A stretch of 64,000 bases of DNA. Source: Anaerolineae bacterium. GTDB taxonomy: Bacteria; Chloroflexota; Anaerolineae; Aggregatilineales; Phototrophicaceae. The stretch covers positions 124,001-188,000 of the forward strand of contig JALHNB010000007.1 of assembly GCA_022843745.1 (NCBI GenBank), read 5' to 3'. The notes under the pieces were generated by a model. That model ran no database searches, had not been told where the DNA came from, and saw only the letters and a program-made list of their open reading frames with translations. The translations under genes and the position numbers were made by a program. Positions 15,505 to 24,236 of the stretch are shown here, piece by piece (the first letter of the stretch is position 1; the number at the start of each line of letters is the position of its first letter).

Positions 15505-17166
15505 ATGAACAAGCTATTTTTTGGGATGCTGTTATCTTTATTTTTTGTCTTTCCGGCGCAGGCTCAAGAACCGATTTGCCCCGCGAAAATTTTGCTTTCG
15601 TTATCGCGTTCCGGTTCAGCTTGCTTTGGCCTGGAACGTAACGAAGCCTGCTATGGCAACGGGGCGGTTGAAAGCGCGTTTCAGGGCGAATCAGACGCGG
15701 TATTTACCAAACCCGGTGATATTGTCGAGGCGGACACACTGCAATCCGTTCATGTTACGCCGCTGGAGAATGATATTTCGATTGCTTCCCTCTATATCCA
15801 GGCCAGCCTGACGGATAATGAAGAACGCAGTGTCACGCTGCTATTGTTAGGGGATACCGCAGTACAAAATAATGTGCCGCCGCTGCCGGAAATTGTCATT
15901 ACGGCTACCGGGGCGCTGAATATCCGCCACACGCCGGAAATTAACGGCGAAATTGTCGAACGACTGGCGATCAACAAAACCGTGATCGCCAATGGTCGCA
16001 CTGAGGAAGGTGACTGGCTGAGAGTCAAAATTCCGAATAGCAATAATCTCGGCTGGATTGGTGCGGATGTTGGTCGCGCGGATGGTGATTTGCGGACTCT
16101 GAGTGTCGTCGGCATTGATACGCCTGTGTATCGAGCATTTCAGGTTTTTACACTGAAAACGGTTGAAAATCTGCTGTGTGATGGTGCGCTCAACAGCGGC
16201 CTGCTGCTGCAAACGCCGAATACCTTCACCTATGTCGATTTGATCGTGAATGGCATCCAGATGCGACTGGCAGCAACAGCTTTTTTGCAAGCGCAGCCTG
16301 GGGAGAATTTGACCATTCATGTGCTGCAAGGGCAAGCAGAGTTGACTGTAAACGGCGAAACGCAGATGATTCCAGCGGGTGCGCAAGCTTCAGTTTCTAT
16401 TAATGAAGATGGCATGGCGACAGATGCGCCTTCACCCGCCGAACCCTATGATCTGGTTGCTTTGCGCGGCCTGCCACTCAACAGCCTGCCGACTCGCCTC
16501 ACGCTGATTGACCCGCTGACACCGGAGGGGATTGAGGCCGCAATTGCGCAACTGGCAGTCGTTGAAGTCACCGAAACACCGGAAGTGATACCTGTTGTCG
16601 ATACCAGTTGCAGGCGGAGGACGATTCGCTCGACGACGTTATGGGCAGGGCCGGGTTTATTTTATGATGCCGTCAACAATATCCCCGCCGAGACATCCGT
16701 CCGGCCTGTTTTTCAAACGACTGACGCTGATCAGGATGTCTGGTGGCAGTTGACCAATAGCAATTGGATTCAGTCCAGTGACGTGGCGCAAACGGGTGAA
16801 TGTGACCCGATTCCTGTCACAAACGCGATCCCCGCGCCCCCTAACAATATACTTTCGCTGGAAACCTGTGCGAGTCGTAACGGGCCGCTTCGTGCCGGAC
16901 AGCAAGTGAGCATCGAATTTATCCCGCCGCCCTGGAACAGTGAAGGTGAAGCCTATCAAGCCACAAGAACCGATCCGGGCAGCATCACCGTAGGGCAGGA
17001 GCGTTTGTACGTTTATGTGGATGACCCTGTTCGCTTAGGCATGGTTGATGACCGCTATTTACGCAGATTTTCGGCGCATTGGGTGGCGGTAGCAGGCAGC
17101 TATCGGATCGAAGGGAAGTGGTTATCCTATCTCCCGACGTGTACGATTACCGTTCCGGTGGGATGA
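15505..17166 (+). CDS. Secreted protein with FecR-like and two SH3b-like domains
   Basis: This 553-residue protein starts at the ATG at 15505, which has GGGGAAA upstream and a proper signal peptide (FFGMLLSLFFVFPAQAQ); the upstream-extended frame lacks these. Residues about 25-120 carry four Cys and are unrecognised. An SH3b-like domain lies at about 135-195 (ATGALNIRHTPEINGEIVER, WLRVKIPNSNNLGWIGADVG). A FecR-like stretch lies at about 265-300 (LTIHVLQGQAELTVNGETQM, then IPAGAQASVSI). A second SH3b-like domain lies at about 370-430 (TLWAGPGLFYDAVNNIPAET, WWQLTNSNWIQSSDV). The C-terminal beta-rich part (about 455-553) ends in YLPTCTITVPVG. It is divergent from the all-secreted operon and similar in style. 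Confidence 0.72.
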   Translation: MNKLFFGMLLSLFFVFPAQAQEPICPAKILLSLSRSGSACFGLERNEACYGNGAVESAFQGESDAVFTKPGDIVEADTLQSVHVTPLENDISIASLYIQASLTDNEERSVTLLLLGDTAVQNNVPPLPEIVITATGALNIRHTPEINGEIVERLAINKTVIANGRTEEGDWLRVKIPNSNNLGWIGADVGRADGDLRTLSVVGIDTPVYRAFQVFTLKTVENLLCDGALNSGLLLQTPNTFTYVDLIVNGIQMRLAATAFLQAQPGENLTIHVLQGQAELTVNGETQMIPAGAQASVSINEDGMATDAPSPAEPYDLVALRGLPLNSLPTRLTLIDPLTPEGIEAAIAQLAVVEVTETPEVIPVVDTSCRRRTIRSTTLWAGPGLFYDAVNNIPAETSVRPVFQTTDADQDVWWQLTNSNWIQSSDVAQTGECDPIPVTNAIPAPPNNILSLETCASRNGPLRAGQQVSIEFIPPPWNSEGEAYQATRTDPGSITVGQERLYVYVDDPVRLGMVDDRYLRRFSAHWVAVAGSYRIEGKWLSYLPTCTITVPVG

Positions 17167-17292
17167 CGGCGCGGCAGTCGGTTCGTTGATGTTCTGATAA
17201 TTTTGATCAGCGCGACAGCCGTTGATTGGCATTGGTTGATTTTCACAGAAATTTATCATTTTTGTTGAGATGCGGCCTTTGAACTGTCGCGT

Positions 17293-17298
17293 TATAAT
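17293..17298 (+). promoter_or_regulatory. Candidate -10 (TATAAT) for the first peptide-importer operon
   Basis: TATAAT lies 41 bases before the ATG at 17340. TTGAAC at 17279 is too close (8-bp spacer) and TTGAGA at 17265 too far (22-bp spacer) for a standard -35, so only the -10 match supports it. The rest of the 173-bp gap shows nothing else recognisable. Confidence 0.3.
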
Positions 17299-17339
17299 TT
17301 AGCCATCCTAAATATATTCCGCTGCATAAGGAGTCTGGA

Positions 17340-18905
17340 ATGAGGCGAGTCCGAGTTTTATTTTTAATCGCGTTAATGCTTGCTGCTGTCTTATCAATGA
17401 TGCCTGTCCAAGCACAGGACGACAATATTCTGCGTATTGTCACCAACAGTGAAGTTCGCACCCTTGACCCGCATATTGCCTACGAATTTGATACATGGCC
17501 TGCGGTGTCCCTGTTTTATCGCGGCCTGATTACGCTGGACGATAACAGTGCGCCACAGCCTGCATTGGCCGAGTCGTGGGTCGTGAGCGAGGATGGCTTG
17601 ACCTACACCTTCACGCTGCGCGAGGGTATTAAGTTCTCGAATGGTCGTGACATCACCGCCGATGACGTGAAATACAGTTTTGAACGTCTGCTGAACCCGG
17701 AAACGGCTTCTCCTACCGCTTATATGTTCGCTGCGGTGACAGGCGCAGAAGCTCGTCAGAACGGCGAAGCGGATTCGGTGAGTGGTATTACCGTTATTGA
17801 TCCAAAAACGGTTGAATTTAAACTCGACTACCCAGTGTCGTCCTTGATGCTGCGTTTTGCGTTAGCGCCGGGGATGATTATCGCGAGTGAAGGTGTGGAA
17901 GCAGCGGAAAATTTTGGTCGCCAGCCGTTGGGCGCGGGGCCATTCATTTTTGAGTCGTGGGAAAGCGGTATCCGCATGACGGGAACGCGCAACCCGTATT
18001 ATTTCAAAGAAGGTCTGCCGAATTTCGACGGTTTTGAACTATCTATCGGGGTTGAGCCGTCAATCGGCATCCTGCGTATCCAAAGCGGCGAGGCCGATGT
18101 TTCGCTGGATTTCGTGCCGAATTCCGATTTCGCGCTTATCAATGTTGACCCGGTGTTGTCCGAACGCTTACTGCCACTGGCGGCCTTCCCGAATATCGAC
18201 TACATCATTTTCAACACGAATATTGAGCCGTTCAGTGACCTGCGTGTGCGTCAGGCCATGAACATGGCAATTGACCGCAGTTTTCTGGTGCAGTTGATGA
18301 ATAATCGTTCCGTCCAAGCGGCTGGCCCGATCCCACCGAGCGTTCTGGGCGATAACAAAGATTTGGTGCCGCAGGCTTATGACCCCGAAGGCGCAAAAGC
18401 ACTTCTGGCTGAAGCAGGCTATCCAGATGGATTCACAACAGAAATGCTCGTCACAACCGATCCGACGCAGCTTTCACTAGCGCAGGCTGCCGTCGCAGAT
18501 TTGGCCGCAATCGGGATACAGGTGACGTTGACATCGTTGGAGAGCGCACAATTTGTCGATTTGCTCGTCAACCAACCGGATGTTGTGCAGTTGGTGATGA
18601 CCGAATGGTATCTGGATTATGCTGACCCTTCGAATATGTACGAACCTTTGCTGCAATGCGGTGGCTCGTATAACTGGGGAAGCTATTGCAACGAAGAACT
18701 CGATGCGTATTTTGAGGAAATCAATCTGCTGCCGCCAGGAGATGAGCGCTGGGCTGCTTTCGGGGAACTCGAAAAGAGGTTGAGCGAACTGCTGCCCAAC
18801 ATCTTCCTGGAACACCGCGTCAATTATTATTTCGTCAGTGAGCGACTGTCGATCGAATCCGATCCCGCGCTGCTGTTGAGATTTGACACGGCCAGCCTGA
18901 AATAG
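17340..18905 (+). CDS. ABC transporter substrate-binding protein, family 5 (peptide type)
   Basis: This 521-residue exported binding protein has a signal peptide (LIALMLAAVLSMMPVQAQ). Family-5 signatures are RTLDPHIAYEFDTWPAVSLF, FTLREGIKFSNGRDITADDV, DLRVRQAMNMAIDRSFLVQL, and DPEGAKALLAEAGYPDGFTT. AAGGAG at 17328-17333 is a strong ribosome site. It is the first gene of a run with two permeases and a proline iminopeptidase, so it probably binds short peptides that the peptidase later cleaves. No dipeptide-ATPase genes follow; those must be supplied from elsewhere. Exact ligand unknown. Confidence 0.9.
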   Translation: MRRVRVLFLIALMLAAVLSMMPVQAQDDNILRIVTNSEVRTLDPHIAYEFDTWPAVSLFYRGLITLDDNSAPQPALAESWVVSEDGLTYTFTLREGIKFSNGRDITADDVKYSFERLLNPETASPTAYMFAAVTGAEARQNGEADSVSGITVIDPKTVEFKLDYPVSSLMLRFALAPGMIIASEGVEAAENFGRQPLGAGPFIFESWESGIRMTGTRNPYYFKEGLPNFDGFELSIGVEPSIGILRIQSGEADVSLDFVPNSDFALINVDPVLSERLLPLAAFPNIDYIIFNTNIEPFSDLRVRQAMNMAIDRSFLVQLMNNRSVQAAGPIPPSVLGDNKDLVPQAYDPEGAKALLAEAGYPDGFTTEMLVTTDPTQLSLAQAAVADLAAIGIQVTLTSLESAQFVDLLVNQPDVVQLVMTEWYLDYADPSNMYEPLLQCGGSYNWGSYCNEELDAYFEEINLLPPGDERWAAFGELEKRLSELLPNIFLEHRVNYYFVSERLSIESDPALLLRFDTASLK

Positions 18906-18915
18906 AGTCACACTT

Positions 18916-19842
18916 ATGATCGGCTATCTGATCCGGCGGTTGGTCGGAGCAGCAGGCGTGATTTTTGGCGTTGCCACGATCACGTTTATCATGGTTTTTC
19001 TGATGCCAGGGGACGCGGCTCGAATGTATGCCGGGCCGCGCGCTCCTGAAGAAACGGTTGAACGCATCCGGGAGCTTTGGGGTCTCAATGACCCTCTCCC
19101 GGTGCAGTATGTTCGTTACCTGGGGCGTGCTGTGCAGGGTGATCTGGGCAACTCGACACGCGACAGTCGCCCAGTGCTGCAAGCGATTTTCGAGCGCTTG
19201 CCCGCGACTCTGCAATTAGCGTTTTCGGGACTGCTGGTTGAGTTGTTGATTGGCGTTCCGCTGGGCATTCTCGCAGCACTTCGTCCTGGCTCATGGGCAG
19301 ATGGATTGACGACATTTTTGTCGCTGATCGGGATTTCGATTCCGCCGTTCGCATTGGGTTTGGTCGCGCTGTATCTTTTTGGCTTTCTCATCCCGATATT
19401 TCCACTGGGTGGTTATGGAACGGTACTGCACCTGATACTCCCTGCGCTGGTACTCGGCTTCGGCGGGTCAGCATTTTATTCGCGCGTCCTGCGCAACAGC
19501 ATCCTGGACGTAATGGGCGACGATTATATCCGCACGGCGAAGGCCAAAGGGGTATCGCCGCGCTGGGTGCTGCTTCGACACATCTTGCGTAACGCGCTTC
19601 TCCCTGTGGTAACACTGGCTGGGCTTGATCTGGCGCTGCTTCTGGGTGGCGTTGTGGTTATCGAAGCGGTATTTGGCTGGCCGGGGATCGGCTTGCAGGC
19701 GTGGACGGCGATCCGTAACCAGGATACGCCGATTATCATGGGAACGGTACTTTTTGCCTCGATTGCTGTGGTCTTTATGAATATGCTGGTTGATCTGCTG
19801 TACATCACGCTGGATCCGCGCGTCCGGCTCACGAAGGGGTAA
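18916..19842 (+). CDS. Peptide ABC transporter permease, DppB type
   Basis: This is a 308-residue inner-membrane subunit with the typical DppB start MIGYLIRRLVGAAGVIFGVA. A periplasmic loop with LNDPLPVQYVRYLGRAVQGD follows, then five further spans. The EAA-type loop is DDYIRTAKAKGVSPRWVLLR followed by HILRNALLPV. The ending DLLYITLDPRVRL is family-typical. It sits 10 bases after the binding-protein gene and 7 bases before the next permease, so it is in one operon. Unlike the second DppB in this window, its first periplasmic loop has no insertion. Confidence 0.92.
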   Translation: MIGYLIRRLVGAAGVIFGVATITFIMVFLMPGDAARMYAGPRAPEETVERIRELWGLNDPLPVQYVRYLGRAVQGDLGNSTRDSRPVLQAIFERLPATLQLAFSGLLVELLIGVPLGILAALRPGSWADGLTTFLSLIGISIPPFALGLVALYLFGFLIPIFPLGGYGTVLHLILPALVLGFGGSAFYSRVLRNSILDVMGDDYIRTAKAKGVSPRWVLLRHILRNALLPVVTLAGLDLALLLGGVVVIEAVFGWPGIGLQAWTAIRNQDTPIIMGTVLFASIAVVFMNMLVDLLYITLDPRVRLTKG

Positions 19843-19849
19843 TTTCAGC

Positions 19850-20725
19850 TTGGTTGAACTGCAAAAGAAGCAAAATCGCGGCTTCTGGACACGGCTGTGG
19901 CGGCTGCCACGTGCATGGGTCGGCGGTGCGTTGATTCTGCTGGTCGGGATTGGCGCATTATTGGCACCTGTTCTCGCGCCCGATGATCCGCTGCAACAAT
20001 TTCGTGATGGTTTATCCGATGTCGGCACACCGCTGCCGCCGAATGGTCGATTCTTGCTTGGCACGGATCACTTAGGCCGTGACATCTGGAGTCGGACGCT
20101 GTATGGTGCGCAAATTTCGTTGTTTGTGAGCCTCGTCGCCAACATCACGGCATCCGTTTTCGGGACGCTGGTTGGGATGCTGGCAGGGTATTATTCCGGT
20201 ATTATTGATACGATCCTGATGCGAGTCACCGATGTGCTGCTGGCGTTCCCGGCGATTTTATTGGCGCTTGGTTTAGCCGCAGTGCTGCGACCCAGTGTGT
20301 CAGTAGTCGTCGTGATTTTGACGGTGATTACATGGCCTGCATTAGCACGTCTGGTACGCAGTCAGGTTTTGATTGTGCGCGAAAGGGCATTTATCGAAAG
20401 TGCCCGCGCATCTGGTGCACAAGACGGCTATATTATGTTCTGGCACATCCTGCCGCATACGATCACCGTGACGATTGTCTGGGTGACCCTGAGTTTTGCC
20501 AGTACCGTGCTGGTCGAGTCGTCGCTGAGTTTTCTGGGCGTGGGCGTACCGCTGCCGACATCGACCTGGGGTAATATGATCGCCGAGGGGCAGAGTCGCT
20601 ATCGAATCGCGCCCTGGATGATTTTCGTGCCGACTGTCGCCATCATTATTACAACGCTGGGTTTCAATCTGCTGGGGGATGCGGTACGTGATGCGATTGA
20701 CCCGCGCACATCGCTGCAAAAATAG
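19850..20725 (+). CDS. Peptide ABC transporter permease, DppC type
   Basis: This 291-residue membrane partner of the DppB-type subunit has a soluble N-terminus, then WVGGALILLVGIGALLAPVL, the marker FLLGTDHLGRDIWSRTLYGA, and the EAA loop ERAFIESARASGAQDGYIMF. The ending LGDAVRDAIDPRT is diagnostic. I chose the TTG at 19850 (LVELQKKQ) because AAGGGG lies about 11 bases upstream and the start falls just after the DppB stop. The next in-frame ATG upstream, at 19790, would overlap DppB by 53 bases. The start is therefore moderately certain, the function highly so. Confidence 0.9.
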   Translation: MVELQKKQNRGFWTRLWRLPRAWVGGALILLVGIGALLAPVLAPDDPLQQFRDGLSDVGTPLPPNGRFLLGTDHLGRDIWSRTLYGAQISLFVSLVANITASVFGTLVGMLAGYYSGIIDTILMRVTDVLLAFPAILLALGLAAVLRPSVSVVVVILTVITWPALARLVRSQVLIVRERAFIESARASGAQDGYIMFWHILPHTITVTIVWVTLSFASTVLVESSLSFLGVGVPLPTSTWGNMIAEGQSRYRIAPWMIFVPTVAIIITTLGFNLLGDAVRDAIDPRTSLQK

Positions 20726-20737
20726 GAGAGACAATTC

Positions 20738-21640
20738 ATGAGCGCTGTTCAAGAAGGATATATCCCGTTCAAAGGCTATCAAACGTGGTATCGGATTGTT
20801 GGTGAGAAAGAAGAACCCGGCAAACTACCGCTTTTATGTTTACATGGTGGCCCCGGTGCAGCGCACGATTATCTGGAATCGTTGGACGCGATGGCTGATA
20901 GCGGACGACGCGTGATTTTTTACGATCAATTGGGCTGTGGAAACTCGAATACACCCAGTAACCAGTCGATGTGGACTGTTGACCTGTATATTGAAGAGAT
21001 TAATGTCGTGCGGGAAGCGCTTGGCCTGGAAACGATTCACCTGCTGGGGCAATCGTGGGGAGGGATGCTGGCGATGGAATATATGCTGACTCAGCCTAAA
21101 GGGGTTGCCAGCCTGACAATTGCCAGTTCGCCAGCTAGTATGATTCAATGGGTCGCTGAGGCCAATCGCCTGCGCGATGAATTGCCGCCAGATGTTCAAG
21201 CGATGCTGCTCAAACATGAGAGCGCTGGCACGACCACCAGCAAGGAATATAAAGACGCGATGATGGTTTTTTATAAACGTCATGTCTGTCGCACTGACCC
21301 TACGCCGGAATTCGTGCAGCGCACATATGATAAAACCGATCAATATCCCGAAGTTTATAACACAATGAACGGGCCGAGCGAATTTCATGTGATTGGTACG
21401 CTGAAAAATTGGGATATTATCCCGCGATTGGGCGAGATTCGTGCGCCGACGATGGTGACTTCCGGGCGATATGACGAGGCAACCCCGCTGATCGCGGAGA
21501 CCATTCGCAGCGGCATTCCCGGCGCAGAGTGGGTGCTTTTCGAGAACAGTTCGCATATGGCACACGCCGAAGAACCTGAACGCTACATGCAGGTGCTTGA
21601 CGGGTTCTTGAGCCGAATTGAGGCAGAGCGTAATTCGTGA
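20738..21640 (+). CDS. Proline iminopeptidase-like serine peptidase (S33)
   Basis: This is a 300-residue alpha/beta-hydrolase, cytoplasmic by absence of a signal peptide. The oxyanion-hole motif HGGPG lies at about 36-40 and the nucleophile elbow GQSWGG gives Ser106. The acid is probably Asp246 (SGRYDEATP) and the base His273 (ENSSHMAH). Family members remove N-terminal proline or hydrophobic residues from short peptides. The gene is 12 bases downstream of the peptide permeases with GGAGAG as ribosome site, so import and hydrolysis appear to be co-expressed. Related tricorn-interacting factor F1-type peptidases share these motifs and cannot be separated by sequence alone. Confidence 0.87.
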   Translation: MSAVQEGYIPFKGYQTWYRIVGEKEEPGKLPLLCLHGGPGAAHDYLESLDAMADSGRRVIFYDQLGCGNSNTPSNQSMWTVDLYIEEINVVREALGLETIHLLGQSWGGMLAMEYMLTQPKGVASLTIASSPASMIQWVAEANRLRDELPPDVQAMLLKHESAGTTTSKEYKDAMMVFYKRHVCRTDPTPEFVQRTYDKTDQYPEVYNTMNGPSEFHVIGTLKNWDIIPRLGEIRAPTMVTSGRYDEATPLIAETIRSGIPGAEWVLFENSSHMAHAEEPERYMQVLDGFLSRIEAERNS

Positions 21641-21653
21641 TTCTGTCGCGCTA

Positions 21654-21704
21654 CGCCCCTACAGTACAACTTTTAATCTCGTAGGGGCGCAAGGCCTTGC
21701 GCCC
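21654..21704. repeat. CCCCTAC-edged palindromic element
   Basis: CGCCCCTAC (21654-21662) is inverted as GTAGGGGCG (21681-21689). The latter merges into a perfect 20-bp palindrome, GGGCGCAAGGCCTTGCGCCC (21685-21704). It lies in the 98-bp gap between the peptidase and amidase genes. Confidence 0.75.
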
Positions 21705-21738
21705 TTATTGACACGTTATTTTTATGGAGAATTGAAAA

Positions 21739-22614
21739 ATGGCCGACACCTATTTTTTGAAAAAAGAGCAGTGTGCGTTTGCATTTGAGCGAACAACACC
21801 GCCAGTTTTAGAAATCGACTCCGGCGCGACGGTGACATTTGAAACGGGCGATGCCGCCTATGAACGGTTGTCGAATGGTGAAGCGGTTGAGGCAATCGGG
21901 CTGGAAAATTTTAATGCTGTAACCGGGCCAGTGTATGTGCGCGGTGCGGAACCCGGCGATTCGCTCAAAATCGAGGTTCTCGATGTTCAGGTGCGGCGGG
22001 CGTGGTCGGTATGGCTGCCGAATTTTGGCGGACTGGGCAAACAAACTGACTCGGTGCGTGTCAAGCAAATTTCGCTTGAAAATGGCAAAGCCAAAATTTC
22101 AGATCGCGTGAGTGCGCCGATTCAGCCGATGATCGGGTGTATCGGCGTTGCACCTGCCGAGGGTAAAAGCTCGACATTTATGCCTGCTTATCCCTGGGGC
22201 GGGAATATGGACTTGCGCGAAATGTCCCCAGGCGCGACACTCTATCTCCCTGTGCAAGTTCCGGGTGCGCTGCTGGCGATGGGCGACCTGCACGCAGCGA
22301 TGGGCGTGGCCGAGCCGACATGGGTCAGCCTGGAAGCGGCAGGGCAGGCAACACTGCGCATTAGCCTCGAAAAAGGGCTGAAGCTCAATTATCCGCGTTT
22401 GCGAGTGGCGGACAGCACTCTTTGCCTGGGTATGAGCGATACGCTGGAAAAAGCCTATCAGATCGCACTCGATGAAGCTTTCGCGCTGCTGGTGGATGGT
22501 CAGGGACTCGACCCATTTGAGGCTTACGCCTATGCCAGTGCGCGTGTTGATATGCGGCTGGGCGGCCCGGCGACCTCGATTGTGATCGCCGTTGTACCGG
22601 ATTTTGAAGGATAA
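21739..22614 (+). CDS. Acetamidase/formamidase family amidohydrolase
   Basis: This 291-residue soluble enzyme is of the FmdA/AmdA family, which hydrolyses short-chain amides to ammonia and the acid. Family features seen are ATVTFETGDA near the start, GPVYVRGAEPGDSLKIEVLD, QPMIGCIGVAPAEG, MDLREMSPGATLYLPVQVPG, GDLHAAMGVAEPTW and a C-terminal VDMRLGGPATSIVIAVVPD. GGAGA precedes the ATG. It is followed after 9 bases by a glutamine-synthetase-like gene, so a shared nitrogen-compound pathway is likely. The physiological amide cannot be read from sequence. Confidence 0.85.
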   Translation: MADTYFLKKEQCAFAFERTTPPVLEIDSGATVTFETGDAAYERLSNGEAVEAIGLENFNAVTGPVYVRGAEPGDSLKIEVLDVQVRRAWSVWLPNFGGLGKQTDSVRVKQISLENGKAKISDRVSAPIQPMIGCIGVAPAEGKSSTFMPAYPWGGNMDLREMSPGATLYLPVQVPGALLAMGDLHAAMGVAEPTWVSLEAAGQATLRISLEKGLKLNYPRLRVADSTLCLGMSDTLEKAYQIALDEAFALLVDGQGLDPFEAYAYASARVDMRLGGPATSIVIAVVPDFEG

Positions 22615-22623
22615 AGGTTAATT

Positions 22624-24009
22624 ATGGCGAATGAACGTGGCATGTTGACGCTGGAGCAGTTGCAGCTAAAAATCGATTCCGGCGAAATCGAAACGGTGGT
22701 AGCCGTTTTTTCAGATTTATATGGGCGTTTGATGGGCAAGCGGTTGGATGCTGAATATTTTATGGAGCATACTGCCGAATCGGGAATGCACGCCTGTGAT
22801 TACTTGCTCACTGTCGATATGCCGATGGAACCGATCCCTGGTTATAAATATGCCAGTTGGGAACTCGGCTATGGTGATTTTAACTGTGTTCCTGATTTAG
22901 CTACCTTGCGCATGGCGACCTGGTTGGACAAATCAGCGCTCGTGATTTGCACACCATATGATGAAAAAACGAACGCACCTGTCTCCGTTGCGCCGCGCAG
23001 TATCCTCGCCAAACAAGTCGCTGCCGCCGCTGAAATGGGATTTTTGGCGAATGGATCGTCGGAGTTGGAATACTACATCTTTAACGAGACTTACGGCAGC
23101 GCCCGCGAGAAAAATTTCGCTAATCTCAAGCATTTTGGCTCGTACATCGAGGATTATCACATTTTACAGGGGACACGCGAGGAAGTTCTTAACGCCGCTG
23201 CCCGCAAGCATCTCTCCCACAGCGGCATTCCGGTGGAATCCAGCAAGGGCGAGTGGGGGCCGGGGCAGCACGAACTTAATATTCGCTATGCCGATGTGCT
23301 GACGATGGCGGATCGCCACACGATTTACAAGCAGTGTTTCAAAGACCTCGCGCATGAATTGGGGTTGTCGGTCAGCTTTATGGCGAAGTTTGATGAGAAA
23401 TTGGCCGGGTCAAGCGGGCATCTTCACTTGAGCTTGTGGGATGCAGCAGGCGAATCGAATCTTTTTGCTGGAGATGAAACAATTGGTCCCGTACACGGAT
23501 CGAAAAATTTTCGCTGGTTTTTGGGTGGCTGGATCGCTCATGCGCATGAAGTCATGCCGTTCTACGCGCCGACGATCAATTCGTATAAGCGCTATCAGGC
23601 GGGTTCATGGGCACCGACTAGCCTCGCGTGGAGTTTTGACAATCGCACTGCCGGATTCCGCGTGGTCGGTCACGGCTCGTCGCTGCGCATCGAATCGCGC
23701 ATTCCCGGCGCGGACATCAATCCCTATCTGGCGTTCGCGGCGGCGTTGGCCTCCGGCCTGGATGGGATTCGCAATCAAATTGAGCCGCCGGAAATCTTTA
23801 CGGGCGATGTGTACTCAGCAGCGAATCTGCCGCAAGTGCCGCGCACATTGCGCGATGCCATTATCGCCTATGAAAAGAGTGTCTTTGCTCGTGAGGCATT
23901 TGGCGACGCGGTTTTTGAGCATTATCTGCACTTCTTCAAAACTGAGCAGGCCGCTTTTGACCGCGCTGTAACGACGTGGGAACGCGAACGTTATTTTGAG
24001 CAGATTTGA
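22624..24009 (+). CDS. Glutamine synthetase family protein (GlnA3/gamma-glutamyl-amine ligase-like)
   Basis: This 461-residue ATP-dependent ligase is of the glutamine synthetase superfamily. The N-terminal beta-grasp region reads VVAVFSDLYGRLMGKRLDAE. The catalytic part has GSSELEYYIF, GEWGPGQHELNIRYAD, AGSSGHLHLSLWD, NSYKRYQAGSWAP and IESRIPGADINPYLAFAA, covering the expected metal-binding Glu/His and substrate Arg positions. The adenylylation-tyrosine loop of true GlnA is not recognised. With an amidase, an SDR and an aldehyde dehydrogenase nearby, it more probably glutamylates an amine (as in PuuA or GlnA3/GlnA4) than makes bulk glutamine. That substrate assignment is an inference. Confidence 0.83.
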   Translation: MANERGMLTLEQLQLKIDSGEIETVVAVFSDLYGRLMGKRLDAEYFMEHTAESGMHACDYLLTVDMPMEPIPGYKYASWELGYGDFNCVPDLATLRMATWLDKSALVICTPYDEKTNAPVSVAPRSILAKQVAAAAEMGFLANGSSELEYYIFNETYGSAREKNFANLKHFGSYIEDYHILQGTREEVLNAAARKHLSHSGIPVESSKGEWGPGQHELNIRYADVLTMADRHTIYKQCFKDLAHELGLSVSFMAKFDEKLAGSSGHLHLSLWDAAGESNLFAGDETIGPVHGSKNFRWFLGGWIAHAHEVMPFYAPTINSYKRYQAGSWAPTSLAWSFDNRTAGFRVVGHGSSLRIESRIPGADINPYLAFAAALASGLDGIRNQIEPPEIFTGDVYSAANLPQVPRTLRDAIIAYEKSVFAREAFGDAVFEHYLHFFKTEQAAFDRAVTTWERERYFEQI

Positions 24010-24051
24010 GAATAACTGTTAAGTGGGTTATCAGAAGGAATTGACTTTGCA

Positions 24052-24075
24052 GGGCGCAATATATTGCGCCCCTAC
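24052..24075. repeat. CCCCTAC-edged 20-bp palindrome
   Basis: GGGCGCAATATATTGCGCCC (24052-24071) is a perfect palindrome followed directly by CTAC. It shares its GGGCGCAA edge and CCCCTAC tail with other elements in the window. Confidence 0.75.
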
Positions 24076-24124
24076 GGTGAAAATACTGCTGCATAACTCG
24101 GTTTGATAAAATGACCTGATACCA

Positions 24125-24148
24125 GGGTTCAGCACGCTGAACCCCTAC
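24125..24148. repeat. CCCCTAC-edged hairpin element
   Basis: GGGTTCAGC (24125-24133) and GCTGAACCC (24136-24144) form a perfect 9-bp stem with a 2-base spacer, followed by CTAC. It is the second such element in the same 227-bp gap. Confidence 0.7.
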
Positions 24149-24183
24149 GATGGGATTGCTAGATAATTTGTATTTGAGTTTCA

Positions 24184-24223
24184 TCTAATGGCTAAAAGCT
24201 AATGACTAAAAGCTATTAGCTTT
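24184..24223. repeat. TTAGC/GCTAA-rich intergenic array
   Basis: Successive words CTAATGGCTAAAAG, CTAATGACTAAAAG and CTATTAGCTTT run up to the ribosome site of the next gene. The composition matches the arrays at 4921, 32599 and 32734. Confidence 0.6.
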
Positions 24224-24236
24224 ACGAGGAGGATGT

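Noticed and set aside
17210-17260. CTGAT/ATCAG inverted repeat after the SH3b/FecR-like gene as terminator
   Set aside because: A 5-bp stem with a 7-base loop and no U-tract is too weak to support.
17279-17298. TTGAAC plus TATAAT as a full promoter
   Set aside because: The spacer is only 8 bases, too short for sigma-70-type recognition; only the -10 match is kept, at low confidence.
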